Made by a program: the position numbers and the translations under genes. This document shows positions 49,938-60,142 of a DNA stretch of 64,000 nt, piece after piece (within the stretch, counting starts at the first letter, position 1; each line of letters begins with the position of its first letter). This DNA comes from Ehrlichia muris AS145 (GTDB lineage: Bacteria > Pseudomonadota > Alphaproteobacteria > Rickettsiales > Anaplasmataceae), in assembly GCF_000508225.1 (NCBI RefSeq), contig NC_023063.1, forward strand, positions 806,001-870,000, in the 5' to 3' direction. A model generated the notes under the pieces. That model saw only the letters and a program-made list of their open reading frames with translations, was not told the DNA's origin and made no database searches.

Positions 49938-50570
49938 CTAAACACATATAGAAAACTTAAAAATAGTGTTTTGTATTTCATATGTCATTTTTGCATTATA
50001 ACTATCTAAAAGCATCATTAGAAAATTTACTTGAATATTCTTTGTATTCAATTCTTGATTAGATATGTCCATATCAAGAATACTCTTAATACTTTCGTGC
50101 ATTTCTATTTTTTGTGCAGAAGCTATTGTTTCTATAAATAAACCATTACTATCTGACTTAGACAGTACAATTTTTACCTTAGTCCCATTTATCATGAAGA
50201 ACATTAATATCATAGTTATATTAGCAAGTAATTTATTGATTTTTTCAACCAACTCAATATCAAAAATCTGTATATCGACATCCCATTCAAGAATAATTTT
50301 TTTTCTCTTCAGATAATTTTTTATATTATGCTTAGTAGCATTAAAATCCCCATTATCATCAGAAATACTATAAGCTTGCTTCAATAGTTTAAACTTATTC
50401 ATTACATCATCAGCTGCATCAGAAAGTAAAGGTATCATACCTTCAGCTAAGCTTTCATCATCACCTAAACACTCTATATAATTTACTATTACTCCTACAG
50501 ATCCAGCTAGATCATGCAACAACCTTGCAGACACTAACTCTACGTTTGATAAAATCTTACTATTCTGCAT
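49938..50570 (-). CDS. chpT: Histidine phosphotransferase ChpT-like
   Basis: This 210-aa protein matches the pseudo-histidine-kinase phosphotransferases that relay phosphate from CckA to CtrA in alphaproteobacteria. The N-terminal DHp helix carries SARLLHDLAGSVGVIVNYIE, with His19 the phosphorylated residue. The C-terminal domain looks like a degenerate kinase ATPase domain without nucleotide motifs. Ehrlichia have CckA and CtrA, which control the developmental cycle, so this would be the middle of that relay. It is transcribed divergently from purM. Confidence 0.82.
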   Translation of the reverse strand: MQNSKILSNVELVSARLLHDLAGSVGVIVNYIECLGDDESLAEGMIPLLSDAADDVMNKFKLLKQAYSISDDNGDFNATKHNIKNYLKRKKIILEWDVDIQIFDIELVEKINKLLANITMILMFFMINGTKVKIVLSKSDSNGLFIETIASAQKIEMHESIKSILDMDISNQELNTKNIQVNFLMMLLDSYNAKMTYEIQNTIFKFSICV

Positions 50571-50727
50571 AAAAATCCTATATTCAATATTATGTTCTTT
50601 AACTTTAATCTATCAAAAAAAAATAATTCCACTAACTAGTAAACAACTTTTTATATGAAGTTCAAATATTTAATGCTATTCTGATTAATTAATTGTAAAA
50701 ATGAGTTTCACATAAATTAAGGTGTCT

Positions 50728-51762
50728 ATGAAAACATACTCAAGCGCTGGAGTTGATATTGAATCCGGTAATAGTCTAGTAGAAAAAATCAAACCAATCG
50801 CATCATCAACATCTAGACCAGAAGTAGTTGGCAATATAGGGTCCTTTGGAGCACTGTTCGATATGTCAAAAATAAAGGAATATAGCAAACCTGTTCTAGT
50901 ATCCTCAACTGATGGCGTTGGTACCAAATTATGTATTGCACAAGAAGTAAATAATCATAAGACTATTGGTATAGATCTTGTAGCAATGTGCGTCAATGAT
51001 GTTTTAGCACAGGGAGCTGAACCATTGTTTTTCTTAGATTATTTCGCAACGGGTAAAATAGATCATGATACTACTTTAGAAATTATCAATAGCATAGCAG
51101 TAGGATGTAAAAAAGCAAATGTCGCATTAATAGGTGGAGAAACTGCTGAAATGCCTGGAATGTATAGCGATAATAAATATGACATAGCTGGTTTTACAGT
51201 AGGTATTATTGAAGCAGATAATATTTTACCAAAAAATCATAGCATAAAAACCGGAGATATAATACTTGGATTAGCTTCAACTGGATTACACTCTAATGGT
51301 TTCTCATTAATAAGGAAAATCATCAGTGACAATAAAATCAGCTACCATGATGTATGTCCTTGGTCTGATCAAACATGGGCAAACTATTTACTCACACCTA
51401 CACGTATCTATGTAAATTCCTTACTACCGATAATTTCACTAGTGAATGGCTTAGCTCACATTACTGGAGGAGGATTCATATATAATATACCACGTATTAT
51501 TCCTAATCATCTATCAGCTACCATTGACTTAAATTCTTGGAAGATGCCACAAATATTTCATTGGCTAGATACCGAAGTACAAATACCACAAATGGAAATG
51601 TTCAAAACATTTAACTGCGGCATTGGTATGATATTAATTGTACCACAAGAAAATGAAGAGCAAACATTATCTCTCCTCAAAGTTACAGATGAAGTTGTAT
51701 ACAAAATTGGTAAAATTACAGAAAGGAATACTGAAGACCAAGTAGTATTCAACCAAATATAG
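50728..51762 (+). CDS. purM: Phosphoribosylformylglycinamidine cyclo-ligase
   Basis: This AIR synthetase converts FGAM to AIR in purine synthesis. It shows YSSAGVDIESGNSLVEKIKP, VSSTDGVGTKL, the GGETAEMPGMY motif and THITGGGF-type HITGGGFIYNIPR. The ATG at 50728 is chosen over the GTG at 50722 because AAGG lies five bases upstream, giving 344 aa. The last about 20 codons are part of a 285-bp tandem array that runs on for 0.8 kb past the stop. Confidence 0.97.
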   Translation: MKTYSSAGVDIESGNSLVEKIKPIASSTSRPEVVGNIGSFGALFDMSKIKEYSKPVLVSSTDGVGTKLCIAQEVNNHKTIGIDLVAMCVNDVLAQGAEPLFFLDYFATGKIDHDTTLEIINSIAVGCKKANVALIGGETAEMPGMYSDNKYDIAGFTVGIIEADNILPKNHSIKTGDIILGLASTGLHSNGFSLIRKIISDNKISYHDVCPWSDQTWANYLLTPTRIYVNSLLPIISLVNGLAHITGGGFIYNIPRIIPNHLSATIDLNSWKMPQIFHWLDTEVQIPQMEMFKTFNCGIGMILIVPQENEEQTLSLLKVTDEVVYKIGKITERNTEDQVVFNQI

Positions 51763-52560
51763 CTGAACCAGTCTTAAAAATAACCGAATAAACACTAAAG
51801 TGAGTTATACATATTGTTTAATTTTTTCAACCCATAAACATGTAATTGTACACAACTACAGATAATGAAAATGGTATAGGCACCTTACAAATATATTTGA
51901 ACAAGCTCTTAAAAATGACCAAATAAACATCAGAGTGCAATTATATATATTTTTTACCTTCCAACTTATAAAAATGCAATCATATATAAAATTGGTAAAA
52001 TTACAGAAAGGAATACTGAAGACCAAGTAGTATTCAACCAAATATAGCTGAACCAGTCTTAAAAATAACCGAATAAACACTAAAGTGAATTATACATATT
52101 GTTTAATTTTTTCAACCCATAAACATGTAATTGTACTCAATTACAAATAATGAAAATGGTATAGGCACCCTACAAATATATTTGAACAAGCTCTTAAAAA
52201 TGACCAAATAAACATCAGAGTGCAATTATATATATTTTTTACCTTCCAACTTATAAAAATGCAATCATATATAAAATTGGTAAAATTACAGAAAGGAATA
52301 CTGAAGACCAAGTAGTATTCAACCAAATATAGCTGAACCAGTCTTAAAAATAACCGAATAAACACTAAAGTGAATTATACATATTGTTTAATTTTTTCAA
52401 CCCATAAACATGTAATTGTACTCAATTACAGATAATGAAAATGGTATAGGCACCCTACAAATATATTTGAACAAGCTCTTAAAAATGACCAAATAAACAT
52501 CAGAGTGCAATTATATATATTTTTTACCTTCCAACTTACAGAAATGCAATCATATATAAA
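51700..52560. repeat. Tandem repeat, 285-bp unit, 3 copies, beginning inside purM
   Basis: AAAATTGGTAAAATTACAGA starts at 51703 (inside purM), 51988 and 52273, exactly 285 bp apart; a fourth unit breaks off at about 52560. Each unit carries the last purM codons (KIGKITERNTEDQVVFNQI and stop) plus 220 bp of downstream sequence. Copies differ at only a few bases. 285 is a multiple of 3, but every copy keeps the stop. Confidence 0.95.
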
Positions 52561-52822
52561 ATACAGAAAATAAAAACACAGTATCCCAACAAATATATTT
52601 AAGCAAGCCCTTAAATCACAAAATAAATATCAGTAATGGGAACCCTATACACTATTTAATCTTTTAACTCAAATAACAGCTCTATATTGAACAACAGTAA
52701 ACATATATAAGTTCAAACAATAAATGTATTTTATTACTATTATTACGTAGATAAAGTTTTATCTAAATAATCAGATTTTATAAAAATTATTCATTCTCAC
52801 TTTTCAGGCATGTATTAAGTAA
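51763..52822. other. Spacer between purM and xerC, mostly purM-tail repeats
   Basis: This 1.06-kb convergent spacer is filled by the 285-bp array to about 52560, then a decayed partial unit (CTTAAATCACAAAATAAATATCAG near 52611 resembles the unit's middle). Two identical minus-strand frames within it are products of the repeat, not genes. Confidence 0.75.
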
Positions 52823-53755
52823 CTATTCTTTCTTTATAACTTGAGGGTGAAAATTCTTATAGTGGTCAATTATACTTTTATGATCTAAATGAGTATAAAT
52901 TTGTGTAGTCGATAAATTAACATGACCTAATAATTCCTGTATTGATCTAATATCCGCACCACCTAGAAATAAATGTGTAGCAAAACTATGACGCAATGCA
53001 TGAGGCGTTGTAGTATCAGGTAAATCTATTTCTTTACGAATTTTTTGTATTCTATTTGCGAAATAAGTCCTATTAAGCTTTTTACCATTAACTCCTACAA
53101 AAACGTATTCATTCACAACCGCACTTAATTTTACATGATATGGACAACATTTTATATATCCATCTAAACTCTCACGCACTATAGGTAAAATAGGTAAGAT
53201 TCTTTCCTTATTCCCCTTACCAATAATTAAAAGTTCATCTCCTCTAATATCTTGAAACCTTAAATTTACTGCTTCACTAATCCTTAAACCACACCCATAA
53301 AGGAGCATAATTAGTGCAAAATCACGTTTAACTATCCAATCATTGTGTAATAAACTATAGTAATCAAGTATCCTTTGAATGTGAGATTGAGCTAACGTTC
53401 TAGGTAAAGTGCTTTTAAGCCTTGGTCTAGACAAACAAAAAATTGCTTGATTATCCACATTATAAGTACGTGACAAATACTGAAAAAAATTTTTCAACGC
53501 TGACAAAGATCTTGCATTTGTCACAGCTTCTATATTAGCCTGATATCTAAATGCAAACCATTTTCTTAAATCTGTAACTTTTATATTAATAATATCCTCT
53601 AAAGTAACAGAACGTAAAGTACACCTATATAAAAATTCGACAAATTTATTAACATCTCTAAGATAAGAATCAACTGTATTAATCGCATATCTTCTCTCTT
53701 GCTTTATCCAAGATATCCATTCATTGATAATAACACACAAATCTTGACTTTTCAT
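52823..53755 (-). CDS. xerC: Tyrosine recombinase XerC
   Basis: This 310-aa site-specific recombinase resolves chromosome dimers at dif with XerD. The catalytic set is complete: Arg in YGCGLRISEAV, Lys in GKGNKER, HALRH (His and Arg), LLGHVNLSTTQIYTH with the His and the nucleophile Tyr. The N-terminal SAM-like core-binding domain spans about 1-110. The closing HYKNFHPQ resembles the FHPRA end of XerC rather than XerD, but the distinction is not firm. There is no neighbouring phage gene or att site. Confidence 0.88.
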   Translation of the reverse strand: MKSQDLCVIINEWISWIKQERRYAINTVDSYLRDVNKFVEFLYRCTLRSVTLEDIINIKVTDLRKWFAFRYQANIEAVTNARSLSALKNFFQYLSRTYNVDNQAIFCLSRPRLKSTLPRTLAQSHIQRILDYYSLLHNDWIVKRDFALIMLLYGCGLRISEAVNLRFQDIRGDELLIIGKGNKERILPILPIVRESLDGYIKCCPYHVKLSAVVNEYVFVGVNGKKLNRTYFANRIQKIRKEIDLPDTTTPHALRHSFATHLFLGGADIRSIQELLGHVNLSTTQIYTHLDHKSIIDHYKNFHPQVIKKE

Positions 53756-53977
53756 ACGCTAAGAAACATAAAAACTTTAATTTACCGCATTATGCAGTTT
53801 ACAAAAATATCAAAATGCAGAACATTGAGATAGAAATCTCCCAATAACAAATTATCCCTATCAACATTTTAAACATTTATTACTAATATTATAATTAATA
53901 CTAATTCAATTCTTAACACTACATAATATATAATATATAATCTCCTCCAGCTAAGTCCTTTATTAAGTAGATAAAAG

Positions 53978-54958
53978 ATGAAAACCACTATTTTAGGTGC
54001 AGGATCATTTGGCACAGCAATAGCAATTGCATTATCCACAAATAACATATCAGTTAACCTATGGGGGCGAAATCACATAGACATGCAATCCATAGCAACT
54101 CATCGCGCAAATCTTAAATATTTACCAACACGCAAATTACAAGAGAACATCATCATAAGTAGTAACATAGATGAAGTATTATCAGATCATAACATTTGCA
54201 TTATTCTCGCAGTACCCACGCAACAATTGCGTACGCTATGTTATTCCATACAAAAGAAACAACATATATTTGAAAAAACACCTTTATTAATCTGTAGCAA
54301 AGGGATTGAAGACATATCTCTTAAATTCCCAAGTGAAATAGTAAAGGAAATTTTACCAAACAACCCAATTTTCATACTATCTGGGCCAAGCTTTGCAAAA
54401 GAAATAGCAGAAGATCTACCATGCACTATAGTGCTTGCAGGAGAAAATGAAGATTTAGGTATATCAATCACAAAAAAGATAAACAGTAAGACTTTTAAAA
54501 CAGTGTATAGCCAAGATGTATTAGGAGTACAAATTGGAGCTGCATTAAAAAACATAATCGCAATTGCCTGTGGAATAATAACAGGGAAAAACCTAGGAAG
54601 CAACGCTATAGCTACTGTTATAACTAAAGGAATGAACGAAATAAAGAATCTATACACTGCAAAAAACAAGACTATCGATCTTTCAACTTTAATTGGTCCA
54701 TCCTGCCTTGGAGATTTAATATTAACTTGTACCACAGCACATTCACGAAACATGTCTTTCGGAATAGAAATAGGGCAAGGTGCAGACATAAGCAAAATGC
54801 TTAGCAATAAATTAAAAATCATAGAAGGCGTTAGTACAGTAAAACCACTAATATTGCTAGCAAAAGAACTTAATATAGAATTACCTATTTGCACGTCTAT
54901 ATACAATTTACTTTATAAAAATACACCACTAGACAAAATAATATCAGACATATTATAA
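53978..54958 (+). CDS. gpsA: Glycerol-3-phosphate dehydrogenase [NAD(P)+]
   Basis: This 326-aa enzyme makes sn-glycerol-3-phosphate for phospholipids from dihydroxyacetone phosphate, in keeping with gluconeogenic (glpX) carbon flow. It has the Rossmann motif [10 protein letters not shown] near residue 6, [12 protein letters not shown], the catalytic Lys in [14 protein letters not shown], and GDLILTCT with the RN motif in SRNMSFG. The last about 18 codons form the first unit of a 150-bp tandem array. Confidence 0.96.
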   Translation: MKTTILGAGSFGTAIAIALSTNNISVNLWGRNHIDMQSIATHRANLKYLPTRKLQENIIISSNIDEVLSDHNICIILAVPTQQLRTLCYSIQKKQHIFEKTPLLICSKGIEDISLKFPSEIVKEILPNNPIFILSGPSFAKEIAEDLPCTIVLAGENEDLGISITKKINSKTFKTVYSQDVLGVQIGAALKNIIAIACGIITGKNLGSNAIATVITKGMNEIKNLYTAKNKTIDLSTLIGPSCLGDLILTCTTAHSRNMSFGIEIGQGADISKMLSNKLKIIEGVSTVKPLILLAKELNIELPICTSIYNLLYKNTPLDKIISDIL

Positions 54959-55580
54959 GATATATAATGCAGATCCTTAAACTTAGTGCGACAATATCAT
55001 ACTCTACAATACACACTCTGTACTCAGGATATACTACAATAATATTGCATACTTATAACAATTTACCTTATAAATATACATTAGACAAAATAATATCAGA
55101 CATACTATAAGATATATAATGCAGACCCTTAACTTAGTACAAAAATACCCTGCTAGAATACACACTCTGTACTCAGGATATACTACAATAATATTGCATA
55201 CTTATAACAATTTACCTTATAAATATACATTAGACAAAATAATATCAGACATACTATAAGATATATAATGCAGACCCTTAACTTAGTACAAAAATACCCT
55301 GCTAGAATACACACTCTGTACTCAGGATATACTACCAATAATATTGCATACTTATCACAATTTACCTTATAAATATACATTAGACAAAATAATATCAGAC
55401 ATACTATAAGATATATAATGCAGATCCTTAAACTCAGTGCGACAATACCATACTACAATACACACTCTGTACTCAGGATATACTACAATAATATTGCATA
55501 CTTATAACAATTTACCTTATAAATATACATTAGACAAAATAATATCAGACATACTATAAGATATATAATGCAGACCCTAA
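54900..55580. repeat. Tandem repeat, about 150-bp unit, 4-5 copies, beginning inside gpsA
   Basis: ACAATTTAC-TTATAAA occurs at 54903 (inside gpsA), 55058, 55207, 55357 and 55507, spaced 155, 149, 150 and 150 bp. Each unit contains AGACAAAATAATATCAGACA, the gpsA stop and TATATAATGCAGA-CCTTAA, then CACTCTGTACTCAGGATATA. The in-gene unit differs most, so the downstream copies spread from one another more recently. Confidence 0.95.
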
Positions 55581-55706
55581 CATTTTATAGCTATACATCT
55601 CACTCATTATAACAACATTTTCAACCAAATCAGAATATAATCAACCTAAAGAAAACTAACTGAGATTATAAAATAACAATCCCTATATAAAAATACTAAA
55701 TATAAG
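54959..55706. other. Spacer between convergent gpsA and ntrX
   Basis: A 748-bp spacer, largely the gpsA-tail array; the last about 125 bp (55581-55706) are plain AT-rich sequence before the ntrX stop. A minus-strand 65-codon frame at 55183-55380 is a repeat product. Confidence 0.7.
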
Positions 55707-57122
55707 TTACTCAGAAATATTACATAATCCCAAAACTTTCAGTTTTCGATGAAGCGCAGAACGCTCCATACCAACAAATTCAGCAGTTTTTGATACATTA
55801 CCTCCAAAACGTGATAATTGAGTTTTTAAATATTGTTTTTCAAATTCCTCACGTGCTTGGCGAAGTGGAATAGATATTACTTTAGCACTAAGAACATCAT
55901 TAATAGGTGAATTTGATACTATATCTACCGGCAAATCTTTTGCAGTAATAATCTCTTTAGGAGATTTCATGATTAATATCCACTCTATAACATTACGTAA
56001 TTGACGTAAATTACCTGGCCATTCATAAGACTGCATGGCTATTAAAGCTTCATCACTTAATATATATGTACATAATCCTATTTTCTTACATATACTATTC
56101 ATAAAATATCTACACAGTTCCGGAATATCAGTACAATACTCCACTAGAGATGGCACTCTGATTGGCAGAACATTTAGTCTATAATATAAATCTTCACAGA
56201 ACTTCCCAGCTTTGACTTCATTTTCTATATCTTTTGAAGATGAAACAATAATTCTCACATCTACACCTACAGGAATTTTACTGTTTTCTCTATATATTTT
56301 TCCTTCTTGTAATAACCTAAGTAACCGTAACTGTGTATCATATCTTAAATCTGTAACTTCATCTATAAACAGTGTCCCATGATTTGCTTGCTCTATTATG
56401 CCAATATGAGGTGGTACTCTATGAGATAAGATATTACTGCTTTCTTCACTACCAAATATATTAACTAAGTAATTATTTGCAGGTAACATAGATGAATACA
56501 TTGATATAAATGGTGTATCATACCCTTTTGACTTTTTATGTATTAACCTAGCAACTACCTCTTTTCCAACACCAGGCGACCCAGTAATTAAAATACGACT
56601 AGATGTAGTAGCAGCTTTATTAATCATACTCCTCAGGTTTTTTATTACAGAAGAGTTGCCAACTATCTCGTAGTCCTCAAATGTCGACTTTAATTCATCA
56701 TTTTCTCTACGTAACCTACCAGATTCTATTGCTCTTTTAACTACTAATTTTAACCTACCTTCTGTAAATGGTTTCTCTATATAATCATAAGCTCCCATAT
56801 GTAAAGATTTTACAGCAGTAGCAATATTACCATGTCCACTAATCATAATTACAGGTAGATATGGATACCTTTCCTTAAGTTTTTCTAAAACACTTAATCC
56901 ATCAATATCTGATCCTTTTAACCATATATCTAGTAACACAACATCTGGCTCTTTTTCATAAGCCATCTTAATAGCAGACAATCCATCCACTGCTAATTTA
57001 GTTACATAATTATCATCACTTAATATATCCTTTATTAAATTTCTTATATCAACTTCATCATCAACAACCAATACTTCAGAAATATACAATCTTTCTTTGG
57101 ACATTTCAAAATTCTGTGCCAT
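55707..57122 (-). CDS. ntrX: Response regulator NtrX, AAA+ type without GAFTGA
   Basis: This 471-aa regulator has a receiver domain with phosphoacceptor Asp65 (VVLLDIWL) and Lys in the IEKPF motif, then an AAA+ domain with Walker A GSPGVGKE (181-188) and GTLFIDEVTDL, and a Fis-type helix-turn-helix (GNVSKTAEFVGMERSALHRK). The GAFTGA loop that contacts sigma-54 is missing; the sequence after NIFGSEESSN has no equivalent. Ehrlichia lack rpoN, so it must act as a direct transcription factor. Its kinase NtrY is not in the window. Confidence 0.93.
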   Translation of the reverse strand: MAQNFEMSKERLYISEVLVVDDEVDIRNLIKDILSDDNYVTKLAVDGLSAIKMAYEKEPDVVLLDIWLKGSDIDGLSVLEKLKERYPYLPVIMISGHGNIATAVKSLHMGAYDYIEKPFTEGRLKLVVKRAIESGRLRRENDELKSTFEDYEIVGNSSVIKNLRSMINKAATTSSRILITGSPGVGKEVVARLIHKKSKGYDTPFISMYSSMLPANNYLVNIFGSEESSNILSHRVPPHIGIIEQANHGTLFIDEVTDLRYDTQLRLLRLLQEGKIYRENSKIPVGVDVRIIVSSSKDIENEVKAGKFCEDLYYRLNVLPIRVPSLVEYCTDIPELCRYFMNSICKKIGLCTYILSDEALIAMQSYEWPGNLRQLRNVIEWILIMKSPKEIITAKDLPVDIVSNSPINDVLSAKVISIPLRQAREEFEKQYLKTQLSRFGGNVSKTAEFVGMERSALHRKLKVLGLCNISE

Positions 57123-57394
57123 AATTACCTATAATTCTGATGAAACACCATAAAACACAGTGCACTCCATAAAAGCACACCCAATAATACTACTATACAC
57201 ATTAATGATCAACAACCAATATATAAAATTCGTTATTTTTAATCCATAAATTTTAAACATATAATAAAAATTTGTTATAATTATCGTTAATTTATCAAAC
57301 ATAGGATTCCTATACATCCTAATGATCAAATAAACATAGCAATATATAATTTATTATCAATTTTATAAGCTCATCATAACTAATTGTTAATAAA

Positions 57395-58222
57395 TTATTC
57401 CATTATATTAATCTGAGCAGGGACACGAATATCTACAGTTTTCCAAATTAAAAATTCATTAGAAGCTTCATATATATTAAGTAAATTATTCCAAGCATTA
57501 TAAGGATTTTCCTTTGGTAATTTAATGTTCACTCCACTAGATAAGATAATATCCCAGCAACCATCATCAACATAAGACATAGAAGAAATCATATTACTGA
57601 GAACACTATTCTCATTAATTAACTCCTTCACAAAATGTAAATCTTTCAATGCATCATTACCATATATTGATATCAAATCATCTCGTTCTTCATTACTATT
57701 GACAATAATATGCCCTGTATCATCAATGATTGAACTGCCATAATCATGATACCAATTTGCAAAAGGTAAATACTCTAGAATTTTTATTTCCAAAATATTA
57801 GGCAATAACCGTTTCACTGAAACATCTTTAATCCATTGACTACTACCCTTTATTTTTTTCTGTAATTCACTTAAAGACATAAACAAAATAGACCTATCAA
57901 CATCAATAAACCCTTGTATACAGTCTGAAGTAACAAATTTATTTCCATCAATAACTACTTCATCAATAGAAAAGCCCCATCCAACTAATTGGTCTGACAT
58001 ATAATTTGATACAATTAAAGCACAATTTTGTAATTTACTAAGTATTTGACCTTTAAAAAAATACGTAAAGGCTATACTAAAAACAACTATCATAAAAAAA
58101 ATTAAGTGCTTACGAACAAAAAAACGCCTGACTAATTTAAGAATATTCATACCAGTGATACTATTAGCATTATTTAAGGACTGATAATTACCCATATCTT
58201 TAAGATCATCAATTTCTCTCAT
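57395..58222 (-). CDS. ftsQ: Cell division protein FtsQ
   Basis: This 275-aa protein has a cytoplasmic N-terminus of about 38 residues, one transmembrane helix (about 39-56, LIFFMIVVFSIAFTYFF), a POTRA domain beginning GWGFSIDEVVIDGNKFVTSD, and the FtsQ/DivIB domain with VKRLLPNILEIKILEYLPFA and IIDDTGHII. It links early and late divisome proteins. Other division genes that often neighbour ftsQ (murC, ddl, ftsA) are absent here. Sequence divergence is high outside the motifs, as usual. Confidence 0.88.
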   Translation of the reverse strand: MREIDDLKDMGNYQSLNNANSITGMNILKLVRRFFVRKHLIFFMIVVFSIAFTYFFKGQILSKLQNCALIVSNYMSDQLVGWGFSIDEVVIDGNKFVTSDCIQGFIDVDRSILFMSLSELQKKIKGSSQWIKDVSVKRLLPNILEIKILEYLPFANWYHDYGSSIIDDTGHIIVNSNEERDDLISIYGNDALKDLHFVKELINENSVLSNMISSMSYVDDGCWDIILSSGVNIKLPKENPYNAWNNLLNIYEASNEFLIWKTVDIRVPAQINIME

Positions 58223-58867
58223 AATAACACCATAACTCTTATAACTTAAAAATTTCAGTTTAAAGTACTAACTCCTAACAGCAGGTCATCTTAAAAAAAC
58301 TTAGCAATAAAAATTCATATGTATATGAATACCCATTACACAAAAAATTTAACTCCTAAAAACATTAATAGAACATTTCATGTGATTAAAACATTTACAT
58401 CAACTTTTCAAGCAATAAATACTATTTACTTAACTAACCTTAGTATAAACCACCATAGCTGCAACATTATATCAAATCTAAATCATATATAATATCAAAA
58501 TATAATGCACTATAAGGTAGCAATAAATTCACACTACAACTATATTCATTTCAAACTAATAACTTGTAATTTTAATAGAGAAACAATTTATTATTATCTT
58601 TAATACTAAAATCCATTAATAGGTTAACAAAAAAGTTAAGATCATTTTTAATAACATATTTAATAATTAGGCTGCAGAAAATCCTTCGAATTAATCTTTT
58701 AACTTTTTATATATAAAAAACTATCACAAAAACAAATGTGCAAACAAAAAATATCCTGTACTTATTATTTAATAATGAGAAAATTTCATTGATGAACTAT
58801 ATTTTTAAGATAATAGGATCTATATTAAATATAAAAACTTATTAATTTTCATAAACAGCACAATCTA
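58223..58867. other. Intergenic spacer, nothing recognised
   Basis: This 645-bp AT-rich spacer lies between two minus-strand genes. No gene, RNA, strong hairpin or clear repeat was found. Confidence 0.6.
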
Positions 58868-59809
58868 TTAACTACCGCGTTTTTCATAAAATTTTTCTTC
58901 AAAACAATCCCAACATTTTTTTTCTAAATACACTCCATATAATTCATTAATTTGCAAAATACCACATGGAGAAGTAATATTTACTTCTATCAAATATCCA
59001 TCCAATACATCAATTCCAACAAATATAATTCCCTTTCCTAATAATTCTTGCTCTATAGCTAAACATATATCCATATCATGGTCTGACAATGTTGCAACTT
59101 CTGGAACCGATCCAAATCTCAGATTAGTCCTTATCTCTTCAACATCATTAGAAAATATTCTACGTTTAAAGACTCCTATAGGCTTGCCATCTAGAATAAT
59201 AATTCTCTTATCATTGCTGATGTTTGATATAAATTTCTGGGCAATTATAGGACATTTGTATTTCTCTATCATCAACTCTGTTACAACTGTAATATCAACA
59301 TTGCTATGCATCCTAGTAACATCATTTCCACCATAACTATATAAAGGCTTTAATATTATATCCTTATGTTCTTGATAAAAATCCTGTAATACAAGACGAT
59401 CTTCAGTAATGACAGTCTCTGGTATAAACTTAGGAAACGAAAGAGGTAATAACTTTTCTGCATGATCTCTAAGACTTTTAGGATGATTTAGAACAAGTGG
59501 TCTTTTTAATCTCTCTAAAATATAGGTACTCGTAATATAACGCATGTCAAACGGTGGATTTTGACGTATAAAAATTATATCAACATCTTCAAGTAACAAT
59601 TCTTGCACATCAGCACATTGTAATCTTTTTTCCTTTACAGTTACTAAGCAAGCTTTAGCAATTGGAACATTACCTTTCATTGCTAACTGATTAGGAGAAT
59701 AAAAGAATACAGTATGTCCCCTATTTTGCGCCTCTTGTATAAACTTAACTGATAAATCTTTATCAACAACAACATCTTTATCCATCTGAAAAGCAACAAC
59801 TAGCGCCAT
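58868..59809 (-). CDS. gshB: Glutathione synthetase
   Basis: This 313-aa ATP-grasp enzyme joins glycine to gamma-glutamylcysteine. It has the opening VVAFQMDKDVVVDKDLSV, RQNPPFDMRYI, LNHPKSLRDHAEKL, the ATP-grasp KPLYSYGGNDV and the C-terminal DVLDGYLIEVNITSPCG. An AAGGAG ribosome site lies just before the ATG. Length matches the family. The first enzyme of the pathway is not in the window. Confidence 0.96.
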   Translation of the reverse strand: MALVVAFQMDKDVVVDKDLSVKFIQEAQNRGHTVFFYSPNQLAMKGNVPIAKACLVTVKEKRLQCADVQELLLEDVDIIFIRQNPPFDMRYITSTYILERLKRPLVLNHPKSLRDHAEKLLPLSFPKFIPETVITEDRLVLQDFYQEHKDIILKPLYSYGGNDVTRMHSNVDITVVTELMIEKYKCPIIAQKFISNISNDKRIIILDGKPIGVFKRRIFSNDVEEIRTNLRFGSVPEVATLSDHDMDICLAIEQELLGKGIIFVGIDVLDGYLIEVNITSPCGILQINELYGVYLEKKCWDCFEEKFYEKRGS

Positions 59810-60142
59810 ATATCTCCTTATATTCTAAATCTACTAAGTTAACGGCTCTTTACAAAAAAAAGACCTTCACTTATAAAACTAGAATAACAAGATTTATAAG
59901 ATATCGAAACATAAAAAGATTATCAGTAGATAATAACTTAACCTTATAAGCATTACTTATATTAAAATGAATAATCTATCACAATATTAACACATACAAT
60001 ATTTAAACAAAACTACATTTGAAGCATACACGTCAACATATTTTATATTAAATATGCATCTTAAATTACCCACTAATAAAACATCATACATACAAAATCA
60101 TTTTGTATACAATAACAATCTATTAGAATTGATAGTGAATAA
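59810..60142. other. Intergenic spacer, nothing recognised
   Basis: This 333-bp AT-rich spacer lies between two minus-strand genes. No gene, RNA or repeat seen. Confidence 0.6.

Noticed and set aside
51856-52365. Two identical 74-codon minus-strand frames (51856-52080, 52141-52365)
   Set aside because: They are opposite-strand readings of successive 285-bp purM-tail repeat units; identity reflects the repeat, not coding selection.
52823-53755. XerC-like gene as a phage or integrative-element integrase
   Set aside because: There are no phage genes, att-like repeats or tRNA nearby, and the sequence fits chromosomal XerC in a housekeeping context.
57129-57329. 66-codon minus-strand frame just upstream of ntrX
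   Set aside because: Composition is dominated by Ile, Tyr, Phe and Asn as in random AT-rich frames, with no ribosome site or domain; it occupies the expected ntrX promoter region.
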